Assembly: GCA_963846775.1 (NCBI GenBank)
Contig: CAWJXB010000002.1
Span: 1 to 64,000 of the forward strand
Direction of reading: 5' to 3'
Source: CAVYXA01 sp963846775
GTDB lineage: Bacteria > Verrucomicrobiota > Verrucomicrobiia > Chthoniobacterales > UBA10450
DNA: 64,000 bases
The translations under genes were made by a program, and so were the position numbers. The number at the start of each line of letters is the position of its first letter. The first letter of the stretch is position 1. The notes under the pieces are model-generated. The model ran no database searches. It was not told where the DNA came from and saw only the letters and a program-made list of their open reading frames with translations. Shown piece after piece: positions 38,394 to 49,500 of this stretch.

Positions 38394-40373
38394 TCATTTC
38401 GAGCCATTACCATGAACGAGGTTGTCCAAATTCTTTTTGGCGTCTTCATAGTCAGGTCGTAATCGAAGCGCTTTGCGAAATTCGGCCGCCGCATCGGCTT
38501 TCTTATCGGCAAAATAGAAAGCCCCGCCGAGATTGTTGTGGGCCTCAGCAAAATCCGGGCGAATTCGAATCGCGCTCTGAAATTGTGCCGCGGCTTCGTC
38601 CAAGCGATGTTCGGCTAGAAGGGCCTTGCCCAGATTGTTGTAAGCCTCGGCATATCGGGGATTCACTTTTAGCTCAGCACGGTATCGATGGATGGCTTCC
38701 TCGGTCCGCCCGAATTTGTCGAGGAGGACGCCTGAGTTGTAACGAGCAAACTGGAGTTCGTGGAGCTGGTCGAGTTCGACCGCTTTCTCGTAGGCCGCTA
38801 GCGCTTGCTTCGATTGGTCGAGCTTCTCAAGCAGGAGACCTTCGATGAAATAAGCTTTGGGCAGTGTCGGCGAGAGTCTGATTGCCTCTTGCACCTTTGT
38901 TAGCGCTTCTTCAGTGTGACCCGTCCTGTCGAGATAAATACTAACATGCATTCGAGTGTAACCATCTGTGGGATTTAAGCGCTCTGCTCTTCGCATGTGC
39001 GCCAACGCTTCTTCGTTCGCGCCACGGGAGCTTAAACCCGCGGCCAGATAAACCTCGACGAAACTACAATCATAACCGGCAGCGGCGGCATGTTGAAAAA
39101 GTTGTTCACTGTCTCGCCAATAACCTAGCTGTCGTATGGTCAAGGTCGCGCAGCAAAGGACGATTGCGGCGCCTGCCGCGCCCAAAAGCCAGCGACCGCC
39201 TGGCCGGCCGCGAGCGAAATCAGAACAAGACCACACTACCAGAATAAAGATGCCGATGGCGGGGAAATATGTGTAGCGATCCGCCATCGTCTGAGTGCCA
39301 ACCTGAATAATGCCGATTACAGGCACGAGTGTGCCGACGAACCAGAACCATCCTACAAACGCCGGCGGATATTTTTTTCGAATAACTAGCACGATGACAG
39401 AAATCCCGGCGATAAAGACACAGGCTGAATTTACCTGCCAGGCCGGCCATGCGCCCCACGGATGTGGATAATAAATTGACAGGTCACGCGGCCAGAAAAG
39501 CTTTTCCAGGTAACGAACAAACGAGATGAAAGTATTTTCGATGCGAGGCACTACGGGAATTCTGGTGAGCGATCCGACCGCCCCGCCGTTTCGTTGGACC
39601 AGAAATGTCACGACAGCGGAGACGGCACTCAAACAAAAGAAGGGCACTTTCTCGATGATTACTGGGCGGATTCCTTTCCAACCGGGTTTGGAGATTCGTC
39701 GCAGCGGCCAGTAATCGAGCAGCAAAAGGAGAAATGGCGTAGTTACCAGCATCGACTTGCTCATTAGTCCGAGCGAAAAAGCGACAACTGACAAGAGGTA
39801 GAATGTTTTCGCGCCGGCTTGTAGGACAGACGACCGTTGCGTCCAAATTGTATAGGTCAGGAGCGTCAGCAGCCAAAAAAAAGTGCTGAGGACATCTTTT
39901 CTTTCTGCAATCCAGGCGACCGATTCGACATGCAATGGATGCAACGCAAAGAGCGCTGCTACAAACAAGCTGCGCCAAAGCCTGCCCGTCATCCTATCAA
40001 GCACCAAGAAGAGCAGAAGAGAGTTAAAAGCATGAAAGAGCACGTTTGTCAGGTGGTGCCCCCAAGCTCTCAATCCGAACACCTGGCAATCGAGCATATG
40101 AGAAACCCAGGTTAACGGATGCCAATTGGCCACATGACCGCCTAACCCCCAAAGCAGACCCTGCCATCGCAGGCCTGCCTGAACGTAAGGGTTAGTTACC
40201 ACGTAAGCCGGATCGTCGAGAGCGATGAATCCATTAAGTAACGCTGGCGAGAAAACGACCAGCACCAGCGCGAACAGGAGGATCGACCATAAGGGCGCAG
40301 GCATCCTATCGGCCAGCCGGGCAGACTCGCGCCGTCGTGAGCTTGACCGATTATTTGCTGTGCCATGAGACAT
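38394..40373 (-). CDS. TMTC-like multi-pass membrane protein with TPR repeats
   Basis: I choose the ATG at 40373 (MSHGTANNRSSS); a frame extends to 40475 but overlaps the palindromic element. The N-terminal half has about 10-11 transmembrane helices and the motifs HPLTWVSHMLDCQVFG, HPLHVESVAWIAERKDVL and YPHPWGAWPAWQ, as in the TMTC/PMT-like family. The C-terminal half (from about residue 430) carries six or seven TPR units (AYNNLGKALLAEHRLDEAAAQFQ). The family includes eukaryotic O-mannosyltransferases; bacterial members probably transfer sugars from lipid carriers to exported proteins (inference). Its neighbour is the giant surface protein. Confidence 0.82.
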   Translation of the reverse strand: MSHGTANNRSSSRRRESARLADRMPAPLWSILLFALVLVVFSPALLNGFIALDDPAYVVTNPYVQAGLRWQGLLWGLGGHVANWHPLTWVSHMLDCQVFGLRAWGHHLTNVLFHAFNSLLLFLVLDRMTGRLWRSLFVAALFALHPLHVESVAWIAERKDVLSTFFWLLTLLTYTIWTQRSSVLQAGAKTFYLLSVVAFSLGLMSKSMLVTTPFLLLLLDYWPLRRISKPGWKGIRPVIIEKVPFFCLSAVSAVVTFLVQRNGGAVGSLTRIPVVPRIENTFISFVRYLEKLFWPRDLSIYYPHPWGAWPAWQVNSACVFIAGISVIVLVIRKKYPPAFVGWFWFVGTLVPVIGIIQVGTQTMADRYTYFPAIGIFILVVWSCSDFARGRPGGRWLLGAAGAAIVLCCATLTIRQLGYWRDSEQLFQHAAAAGYDCSFVEVYLAAGLSSRGANEEALAHMRRAERLNPTDGYTRMHVSIYLDRTGHTEEALTKVQEAIRLSPTLPKAYFIEGLLLEKLDQSKQALAAYEKAVELDQLHELQFARYNSGVLLDKFGRTEEAIHRYRAELKVNPRYAEAYNNLGKALLAEHRLDEAAAQFQSAIRIRPDFAEAHNNLGGAFYFADKKADAAAEFRKALRLRPDYEDAKKNLDNLVHGNGSK

Positions 40374-40418
40374 CGCGCAGTTCATTGTATCAGCGCCAGT
40401 CGTCATAAAAAAAGTCAG

Positions 40419-40503
40419 TGCTGTAGTGTGCGCTGTCCTCAGCGCACCAATCTCCGCGCGGGCCACGCTGTTCAATCCGCTGAGGACAGCGGACGCTACA
40501 GCA
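40419..40503. repeat. TGTAG...CTACA palindromic element, copy 2
   Basis: The arms are TGCTGTAGTGTGCGCTGTCC on the left and its near-inverted copy ending GGACGCTACAGCA on the right. The element lies 20 bases beyond the stop of the giant gene, so it may act as a terminator or mRNA-stability structure. Confidence 0.7.
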
Positions 40504-40522
40504 TTTCATCCGAAACTGTGAG

Positions 40523-43500
40523 CTAGAACGCGGTGCTGTGTGATCCGGCTGCGCTCGATTGCGACAAGCGAACGTTGTTTTCCTCGGCCGAGGATTGCGG
40601 CGGCTGTTCTTCTTGCTTCTTCTTTTTCTTGCGCTGTTCCTCGTCGTCGCCGCCACCGCCATAACCGAGCACCTCAACTGAGATGATCGATGGAACTTCT
40701 TCCTGCGCGGCGGGCGCGGTGTTTTGTCCGGCAAGTTGTTGCGCAGCGCTGCTGGCGGCGCCGGTGGCGTTCGAGGCAACGGTTAAGCCTCCGATATTTG
40801 GCGCGGCGACGGTCGGCACGCCGACGCTGCTTCCGCCCACCTGAATGTTAGTCGCATTGAGCACCAGAACCGCGGCCAGATTCAGGTTTCCGGAAACGCG
40901 AATGCCTGCTTCGCCGGCATCGATTGTCCCATTGGGCGCGATCAAATCGACGTCGGCCGGCGGAACTCCGGCCACGGTCTCGAGCACACCGATGCCGCCG
41001 CCGGTGGCGAGTCCGGCAAGATCGGTCTGAACATCGCCGCTCTGTGGATCGATCAGCACGCGCGTCGGCGGCGCAGACTTCACGGTCTTGGACGAAGCGC
41101 CGGCCGCAATGTCGCCAACGGATGACCAGATGATTTCGTTGCCGCCGCGCAGGGTAAATATGCGTGAGGTGCCGACATTCACACTGTTGTGAGTGAAGAT
41201 CGAGATGTTGCCGCCGTGCTCGGTGAGAATGCCCTGGTCGAGCGCATTTTCTCCAACCGTCAAGCCAACCGTGATTTGCCCACCCGGCACGAAAATGTCA
41301 ATATCGCCGCCGTTCCTGGTTTTTATCTCGCGGGAGGTCAACGAGATATCACCACGCCAGTTTATGCTGTTGGGAAAGAGCGCGGCAATGGCGGCTTCTC
41401 CGTCTGTGAAGCTTCCGAAGTTGGGACTGTCCGGATCATTGCGATCGCGGCCGGAATTCCGCAGGACAAGATAAAACACATCCAGCGCCAGCGCGTCTTG
41501 TTTCTCGGGCGACAACTGTTGAAACTGCGTCCAAATCTCGGAATCGCTCGCGTTGGTCAGGCCAAGGAGCTTGCCCAGCTCCGGCAGATAACGCGACGCC
41601 TGGGGCCCCGCAGAAGTTGGATCGAGAAATTGTGTTTCGAACTCGGCGAAATCCAGATGACTGCCGGATAATCCGCTGGAAATTCCGATGCCGGCGCCGG
41701 CGATAATGTTGGCGCCATCAAAAGGCAAATACGGATTGCGAGCATTGCCGATGCTGACGAGGCCGACAGCAGTGCCATCGGGATTGTTAGGGCCAACGCC
41801 CAGATCGAAATTTCGTCCGGCCAAAACTTCGATCGTGCCCGGGCCGCTGATCTGAATGTCGCCAGCGGCCGGCGGACTGCTTACGCTCACGAGGTTTCCC
41901 GGAGCATTCGCTGCCAGTCGCAGCGACGAGCTGGGATCATAGGCAATGAGATCGCGCCCAGCGGCGACGAGGCTGATGTCGTTGCTGCTGACGTTCTGGA
42001 TGTAAAACGCGATATCGGTGATGTCGCGCCCGGCCACGACGCGGGCCGCTTTACCCGAAAACAAAGTGAAGCCCGAGATATCGCCGCTGCCGGCATACAG
42101 ATGAATCGGTTCCGGATCTGCTGCGTGAAGCAGACCGGGAGCGTGCAGCGTTTGCTTGCTTTCCAACACAGCGGCTGCGCCCTGGCTTGAACCGGTTTCC
42201 GCGAATAGTGCCGAGGTCGTGTTAAGAAAGGTGGAATTCCCGCTCGATAGGTTCAGCTGCCGATTCCCGGGGTTACTGAGCGTGTTACGATAGGCAAACG
42301 GCGTCACAATGCCGGGCACGCGATTCGGGTCCGCATCCGAAAGGTTGATACGGCTGGCATCCCAGGCGGTGGCAGTGGCACCAACCAGGGCTAACGAGCC
42401 ATCTGGTTGCAGGCCATTGATCGCGCCTTCGGCGACAAGGTCGATGGTGCCGCCCGCCGCCGGAAACAGCGTCAGATCTCCCTGCACATTCAAATCGCCC
42501 GAGAAAGCAGTTGCGCGTATCGAAGGCGGCAGCAAAGAAACGACTGTCGGAAACGCGTTTACGCTAGTTTCGTCCAATCGCAGCCACGGCTGATACCAGG
42601 AAGCATGTTGAACACCGGTGTTCGGGTTTGGGTCGAAACGCGATATCTGCTCGAGCCATGCTTGCAGCAAGGGCTGCCGTGACTCATTGACGGTGGCATT
42701 TTCCCGGAGCGTGACGTTGCCGGTCAGCGATGCGACCGCGACCCCAGAATTCGCGGCGTAGGTTGAGAAGTAGGTCTTGTACCAATAGGAATTGTTCACG
42801 CCCTCCGGCAGAAGGAACGGATTTGCCACGGGTCCGAGGAGCAGATCCCCGACGGCGGTAACGTCGAAAGTTGCTTTGCCGACAAATAACGTGGTCGGCA
42901 GCCACGTTTCCTCGGCGAGAACATCTGGCGGGATATCGATGTTTGTACGCGAAGGCGAGCGTGTCGCGTTCGTCGTGATTTCGTTGCCAGCCGTGAGCGA
43001 CCCGTGACCGCGTTCCACGTAGTAAACCCCGCCGTCGATGTTGTTGCCCGCGCGCACAGTAACGTCGCCTCCACCGAGCTCGACTAAACTGGCCGCATTC
43101 GGCGCGATCGGATTTCCGCTCGTGTCGTGGCCTGGCATCCGCGCGTTGGTGGGCGCGACTGCATCGATATTGCGGACGTCGTGCCCGGCCGTCAGCGAAA
43201 CATTTCCTCCACCCAACGCGCCGACGCCTTCGAAGAAATTGCTGAAATCGATCCACCACGTCGTTGAGCCGACGTCGTTTGGCGCGCCAGAGCCACTGAC
43301 AAAGGCGAAGAGGCCGGTCGCTGGATCGACCAGGCCGCGCCGGTAGAGCCAGGTTATCGGCAGCTCGCGCGAGGAATCATCAACCAATTGTCCGCCGATT
43401 TGCGTCTGGTGAACGATGTCGCCCTGCGCGGAAATTGTCACATTGCCACCGGCCAGACTGTATTGCGCCAGATAAGCGGGATTTTGCTGGGCCACACCCA

Positions 43501-46500
43501 GCGCAGCGCCTTGGCTCTGGAAATTGGGCATCGGAAGATCGAACGTGCCGCCAAGGGTTGCGTCTGTTACCTGAGTCCCGGCCGTGTAAATCGTGGCGAG
43601 TTGATTCAGCAGCTTCACATCCCGGCCGGCGGCGATGTCGATGTCCCCAGAACCGGTGCGAATTACTTGATAGTGAGTCGGAAGAATTTGCCAGGTTGCG
43701 AAGTTTTGATTGCCGAAGATGTTTCTGTCATAATCTTTGCCTAACAAAACTGATCCGCTGCCAGCGCTGAGGAGGGACAACGCCTGAACACGGTGAAAAT
43801 CAGCCGCGCCAAAGTCCGCACCGGCTGCGAGATGGTACGACCACGATTGCTCGTTAGCCGGAACTAACGTGTTTTGGGCGAGCAACGAATTGCTGTAAAG
43901 GCTTGACGAGGAGTTCGGATCGAAGCCGTCGCTCAGCGCATTGTAGAAGACGAGATTGCCGGATGCGCGCAATGTGAGCTGCCCCGGCGCTCCGTTAGGT
44001 CCAAATCGATAAGTCGCCAGGTTCCAATCGCTGCTCGCATCGGAGTTCGGGGTGCCAAGTGTAAGGTCGCCGTCGCGATTGATGATCTCGGCGCCAACTT
44101 CGATGATCGCAACCGGGACGAGTCCTTGGTTATTGGCGAATAAACGGTTCAACATCGCCGTGTAACCTGCGCCGAGGAACATGTTCCCGTTCGCCCGCAC
44201 CATATCCTGCACGGTCGTATCGATCTCGCCACCGGTTGGGGTCAGATCAAAGAGCTCGTAACCCTCAACCACGATCTTGGAAGCGCCGATGATCGTGCCG
44301 TTAATTGGATTGATTTGCAGATCGCTGTGATTGGCAAGCTGCGGCGCGCGCAGATGAAGCGAGCCTGTGAAATCGCCGAGCCTCGCCGCGCTCGCGACTG
44401 AAAGATTGATGGTCGATCCTGTTTGCAGATCGAGCAGCGCGTTCGAATCAATCACGCCATTAATCTCCGATCCGGTCGCGAGCGCAATCGCGCCGCCTTT
44501 TCCAGCGGAATCGAAATGCTGCGCCGCGACGGTGAGGAGCGATCCCGATTGCAAAATCAGGCTGCCGCTGGCGTCGAGATCGATCGTGCCGCCAGTGACA
44601 CCGGAGCCATCGATCGTTCCACTAACGGTGATTGAACCTTGATCAGCCGACAAACTGAAGTTGTGACTGGTGGCGAGGCCATCCACGAGCACGTTGCCGG
44701 TGCGCACACGAATCGAACGCGACTCGGTGAACGACGCCGTATTCAAAACTGAACTCAGCCCGCTCAGGGCCGGCAAACTACCAACGTCCAGGACAAAACT
44801 TCCGTCTCGTCCATTCGCGCCGGCGGCGCCGTTCAAAGTTCCATTGACAGCCAGTGATCCGTTAGGCGCGCTGACCGCCAGCGTTCCGGCATCTCCGCCA
44901 CCGGTTTGCGCGCCAACGTCAATCGAAGCGGCCGCAGCGATATTCACCGAACCGTTGTCGGCAACGAGACTCACGAGGCCGCCGCTGGTATACTTCACGA
45001 GGTCAAAAAATGTCTGAGCGGTCCCGCCGACATCGATCGTCCCTCCGGAATGATTACCGACCACGACGTTGCCTGTCGTCGCGTGAAGCGTAACCGATCC
45101 GCTCGGCAGAAGGATGTCGATGTTATCGGTCACGCTCGCGCCGGAGATGGTCAGGCTCGCCCCCAAACTGCTGGAGGGTGCCGGCATCGGACCCGCAATC
45201 GATTGGAGATTCACTGCGCCGGACGCGGAGATCGTTTGCGCCGCCCGGTTATCGGCCACGATGATCGGCGCGGAGATGGTCAAATTTCCCTCGATCGCGG
45301 TCCCACCTTTGTTCTGGAGCAGGACATTCTTCGAAGCGTTGACGATCACATTCGCAAACTGATCGATGGCCAGTTGATTTTCGCCGAATTGAATGGTCGC
45401 GGCATCGAATCTCAGCGTCCCATTTTGAGTTGGCCCCGGCCCAGGGACAACGGCATTGGCCAAGTTATCGAGCATGATTGTGTTGCCCCTGAGATCAATT
45501 GTGCCGCCGTGGTTGAAACCGCGAATCTCTCCGGCGTGCAACGCCAGACTGTTCGCCGCCGTGATCGTGCCAGTTCCGTAGATGTCGATCGAGGAATAAC
45601 TCAAGAGCGAGAGGGCGTTGATCGATTGCAGATTCTGCAATGCTACGCCCGCCAGGATGAGCCCGGACGTCCCTTGCGGCACCGATCCGTTAGGTAACTG
45701 GATGCTGATCTGGCCGCTGCCCAAATTCACCGCCGACGCGGAAAGAACCGCCCTCGGGTCCAACGACGTCGCCGAGGTGGAGTCCAGCGTCACGCTCACG
45801 CCGGAGATGAGCGCGTTGACTCCAATCACTTCGTGCGGGACATCTGATGAAGTCACGCCCATTCTCGCGATCTGCGCTAAAGGATCAGCACTCACCCGCA
45901 AGAGGACGCCGTTGCCGCTGCCGGCGACATCGGAGCTGCCGAGGAAAAGTGAATCCGCCGAAGTCAGCGAGCCGTGTTGCTCGATGTCGGAATTAGGAGC
46001 GAGCGTGAGATTTTGATTGGCCACCAGGATAATGTCGGGTCCGGTGAGCGGGGCGCCTGCGTTATCGACCATGATGTTGTTCGTCGTCACGGTGACGGCT
46101 GTTCCGTCAGCGGTGGTATGCCGGATCCCACCAATCAACAAACTTTCTGCGCCGAACGCGCTGATGGCGGACGCATCCAAAACCAATTCATTAGGGGTAC
46201 CGCTCACGCCCGGTCCTGCGAGCAAGATATCCACTGGGCTGCTGATATCGACGAGTCCTCCGCGGCCACCGGTCGGCGCCTGGGAGGTGAGCGAGCCGAA
46301 GATCGACATCGTTTCGGTGGCATCGAAGAGCAAATGGCCGGAATCGATCGGCAATCGCTGAACGGCCCCGCCACGATCAAGTGCGATCTGGCGAACGAAT
46401 TGGTTGGCGGAGAAGTCAATGTATTCGGCGCGTTGCTGGACAACGTACTGAGACGCAATCTCGAATGAGGAATAAATGGGCTGGCTCGACGGCGGATCGA

Positions 46501-49500
46501 AGGCATTGAAGCGGTATCCGGAGATGATTGTCGATCCATCCGGCTGCACAGGATTCGTGCCCGGCGTGCCGGACTTCGGAGTGACCAGGAATGCGCCGGG
46601 CAAAAGCGCGTAACGTGCGGGCAGCAACGTGTAGGTTCCGGCTGGGAAACCCCTGCTTGGGGCTAGATAAATCTGATCCCCGACCTGGAGATTGGTGTTG
46701 ACGTAGCCGGGCGTTCCGGCGGCGGAATTGAATTGCGCATACGGAGCGTAGTCGGCCTGGTAATCGGGAATAATGGCAAAGCTGCTTGACGAATCGAGAA
46801 CGTCGATGGTGCCGCCAGTTCCGGACCGGAATTCCCAGGCAAATTCATCGCCACCGCCGCGAATGTCGATAGTCGATCCGGCCTGATCGGACATGTGCGC
46901 CGCGGCGATGTTGACCGATTTCTCCGGAATACCGACGAGGGCAACGTCGTTTCCCGCCGGATCGATCCAGGATGCGCCGGTGGAATTCACTCCGAACGGA
47001 ATGGTTAAGTTAATTCCGGTAGTCGGATCGACGGCGGAAACCGAAGTCACGCTGCCACTGCGCAGGTTGATCTGCTGCGTGACTCCGAATGGTTGGCCGG
47101 AGATCTGATTCACGGGGACCGTGCCGGTTCCATCGAAACCGAGGTTGATTGTGCCGAGTGGCGCGCGCAACACGCCGCTATCGTCGATGATGGAAGCGTA
47201 AAGATTCAACTGGCCACCGGCCGAGAGCGGCAGCGATCGCGGGCCGCTGCCGGCCAGCGTGATCGTATCCGCCGTGATGGTGAACTGAGTAGCAGTCGGC
47301 GGATAAATTTGACCGGCGGTGATGGAAATATTTCCCGCCACATCGAGCGTGCCGTCGCCGCGCACGTCGCCGTTCGTGGCGACGAGCGCGAGGTTGCTGA
47401 TGTTCTGGAGCGAGAGATTCCCGATGTCGATGAGGCGGGATGAAACCGACACGCTTCCAGTGCCTGAGGTCGATGGGAAATAAAAGGGCGATCCACCAAC
47501 CGAAAACGCATTGGTCTGTTCCTGGGCGCCGAAGGGCGGCCGAAACGCTGTGCCTAACGAAACATATGGCGCGTTGAGACTGACTGCGTCGTCGGCCCGA
47601 ATCACCCCGCCGCGGGCAACGACCAGGCTGCGATCGGCGTTCAGTGTGACCGGTCCATTAAACTGCACTGTGCCATTCAGCGTCAGCGACGCGAGACCGG
47701 AATGGTTGAATGCGTCGGCAACAAAATGGCCCTCCCCGAGAATCGGGTTGCCATCGGCATCGATCACGACGTGACCAATCGCATTTTCACCCGGCCCATA
47801 AAAAGGCACGGGTATCGTCGGGCCGCTCTGTGTGACTACGATATTTTCATCGAGCGGCGTAGTGGATACGCCCGGATCATGATAACGACCGGAAGAAATA
47901 GACAAGCTTCCGCCCGTCGCACCCGGTCCTCCTGCCGCGCCTCGGAATGTGGCGTCGAGAAAGAGCTCCTGGCCGCCGCTGAATGTGATGGAACCGCCGT
48001 TGGAATCGACCTGCGTGGGAATGAAGCGGGCACCGCTAGACGATCCGTTAGGGGAGCCTCCGCTGTAACCGGGCGCGAGATCGAGAACGCCGGTCGCGCC
48101 CGAGACATCGAGGAGCGAGCCGTTCTCGGCGACAATGTTGCCCGAAACGGTGATATTGCCGCCGGCCAGCACGCTGCCGGTGCGCAGGCCTAGCGCATTC
48201 GGGGTCAGCACAATCGTTCCCGCGACCGACAGAAAACTCTCGGGCCCAAGATCGACCGTCGGCAAGGCGTGCGACTGATCGCTGAACAAGGCGAGCGTGT
48301 TGCCGCCGCCACTGATCGAGATGTTTCCACCTGGGGCAATGATGCTGCCGAGAACGGCCGCGGTATTGGCCGAAATCGACACCGTGGCCAGCGGGTCGGT
48401 CTCGATCACCGCGCCGGTTCCCATCACAAAATCACCGCGGACGAATTGCGGGATATCATTTTGCAGATTGTTCAATCCGTTAGCCACAAAGGAAAGACTG
48501 ACCGGCGGGCGCAGGCTTGGTGGCAATATGGTCTGCGTCAGCGCCAGCGTGCCCAAGCCGTTGGGGTCCAATTGCGCGATTAAACTTTGGACGAACGGTT
48601 GAATCATTGTGCCTTCAGAAATGACGACTGCCGGAATGAACACGTCGGTTTGACCGGTCGGCGCGCCGAGCCCAGCAATGGTGAAGCTGGTAAACCCGCC
48701 TCGAGTGAAAAAGTCCGGGGACAAAAGCAGCGCGTTAAAGGCGGGAGCGGTTCCGCCGATTTGGACGGAGGGCGCGAGAATACTGAGTGAGCCGCCTCTC
48801 GATCCCGAAAATCCGGAAAGTGTGCTGTTCAAACTGAGCTCGCCACCAATGACAGATGCGATGCTCAAATCCTGACCGGCGCTAATGGAAATGCCGCCGC
48901 CATTGCCATAACCGATTTGTCCGGTGCCGCTGACGGTTACGCCGCCGGAAACGTCAATGAGGCTGCCGCTGGCGAACGTTGCGTCGAAGGAACCAATGCT
49001 GATGCTTCCGCCGTTGGCGTTGTAGGTCGGTGCCGGTGGCGAGACCGCGGTCGGGCGCAGATCGGTGATCATGCCCGCCGCGCTCAACACTGCGTTCGAG
49101 CCGAGAACGAAGTGACCGCGCGTCGGATCCGGCGGCGGCGTCTCGGGATGAGGATTGCCGCGTAACGCATTGAGAGTGGCCCGCGAGATGTCATACACGT
49201 TCAAAACAATCGTTCCGCCGGGCGAAATGATTTGGCCCTCCAGGTCGAGGTTGGCCGCCTTGATCTGCACCGAGCCGTCCGGCGAAGTCGTTAGCCGCAC
49301 GTCTTCCGGAATGGTGACATCGCCGTCGCGATTGTCGATGCTGAGATTGCCGAAGCCGTTTGTGTTAACCAGATCGGGGGACAGAATCACCTGGGCGCGC
49401 CGCTCATCGCTCAATGGCAGCGGATTCCCCATTGCATCCAGCGCGAACGGATCGGCCGGCGCGAGCGAGCCTGTCCCAAAAGTGATGGTGGGCGCAAATG

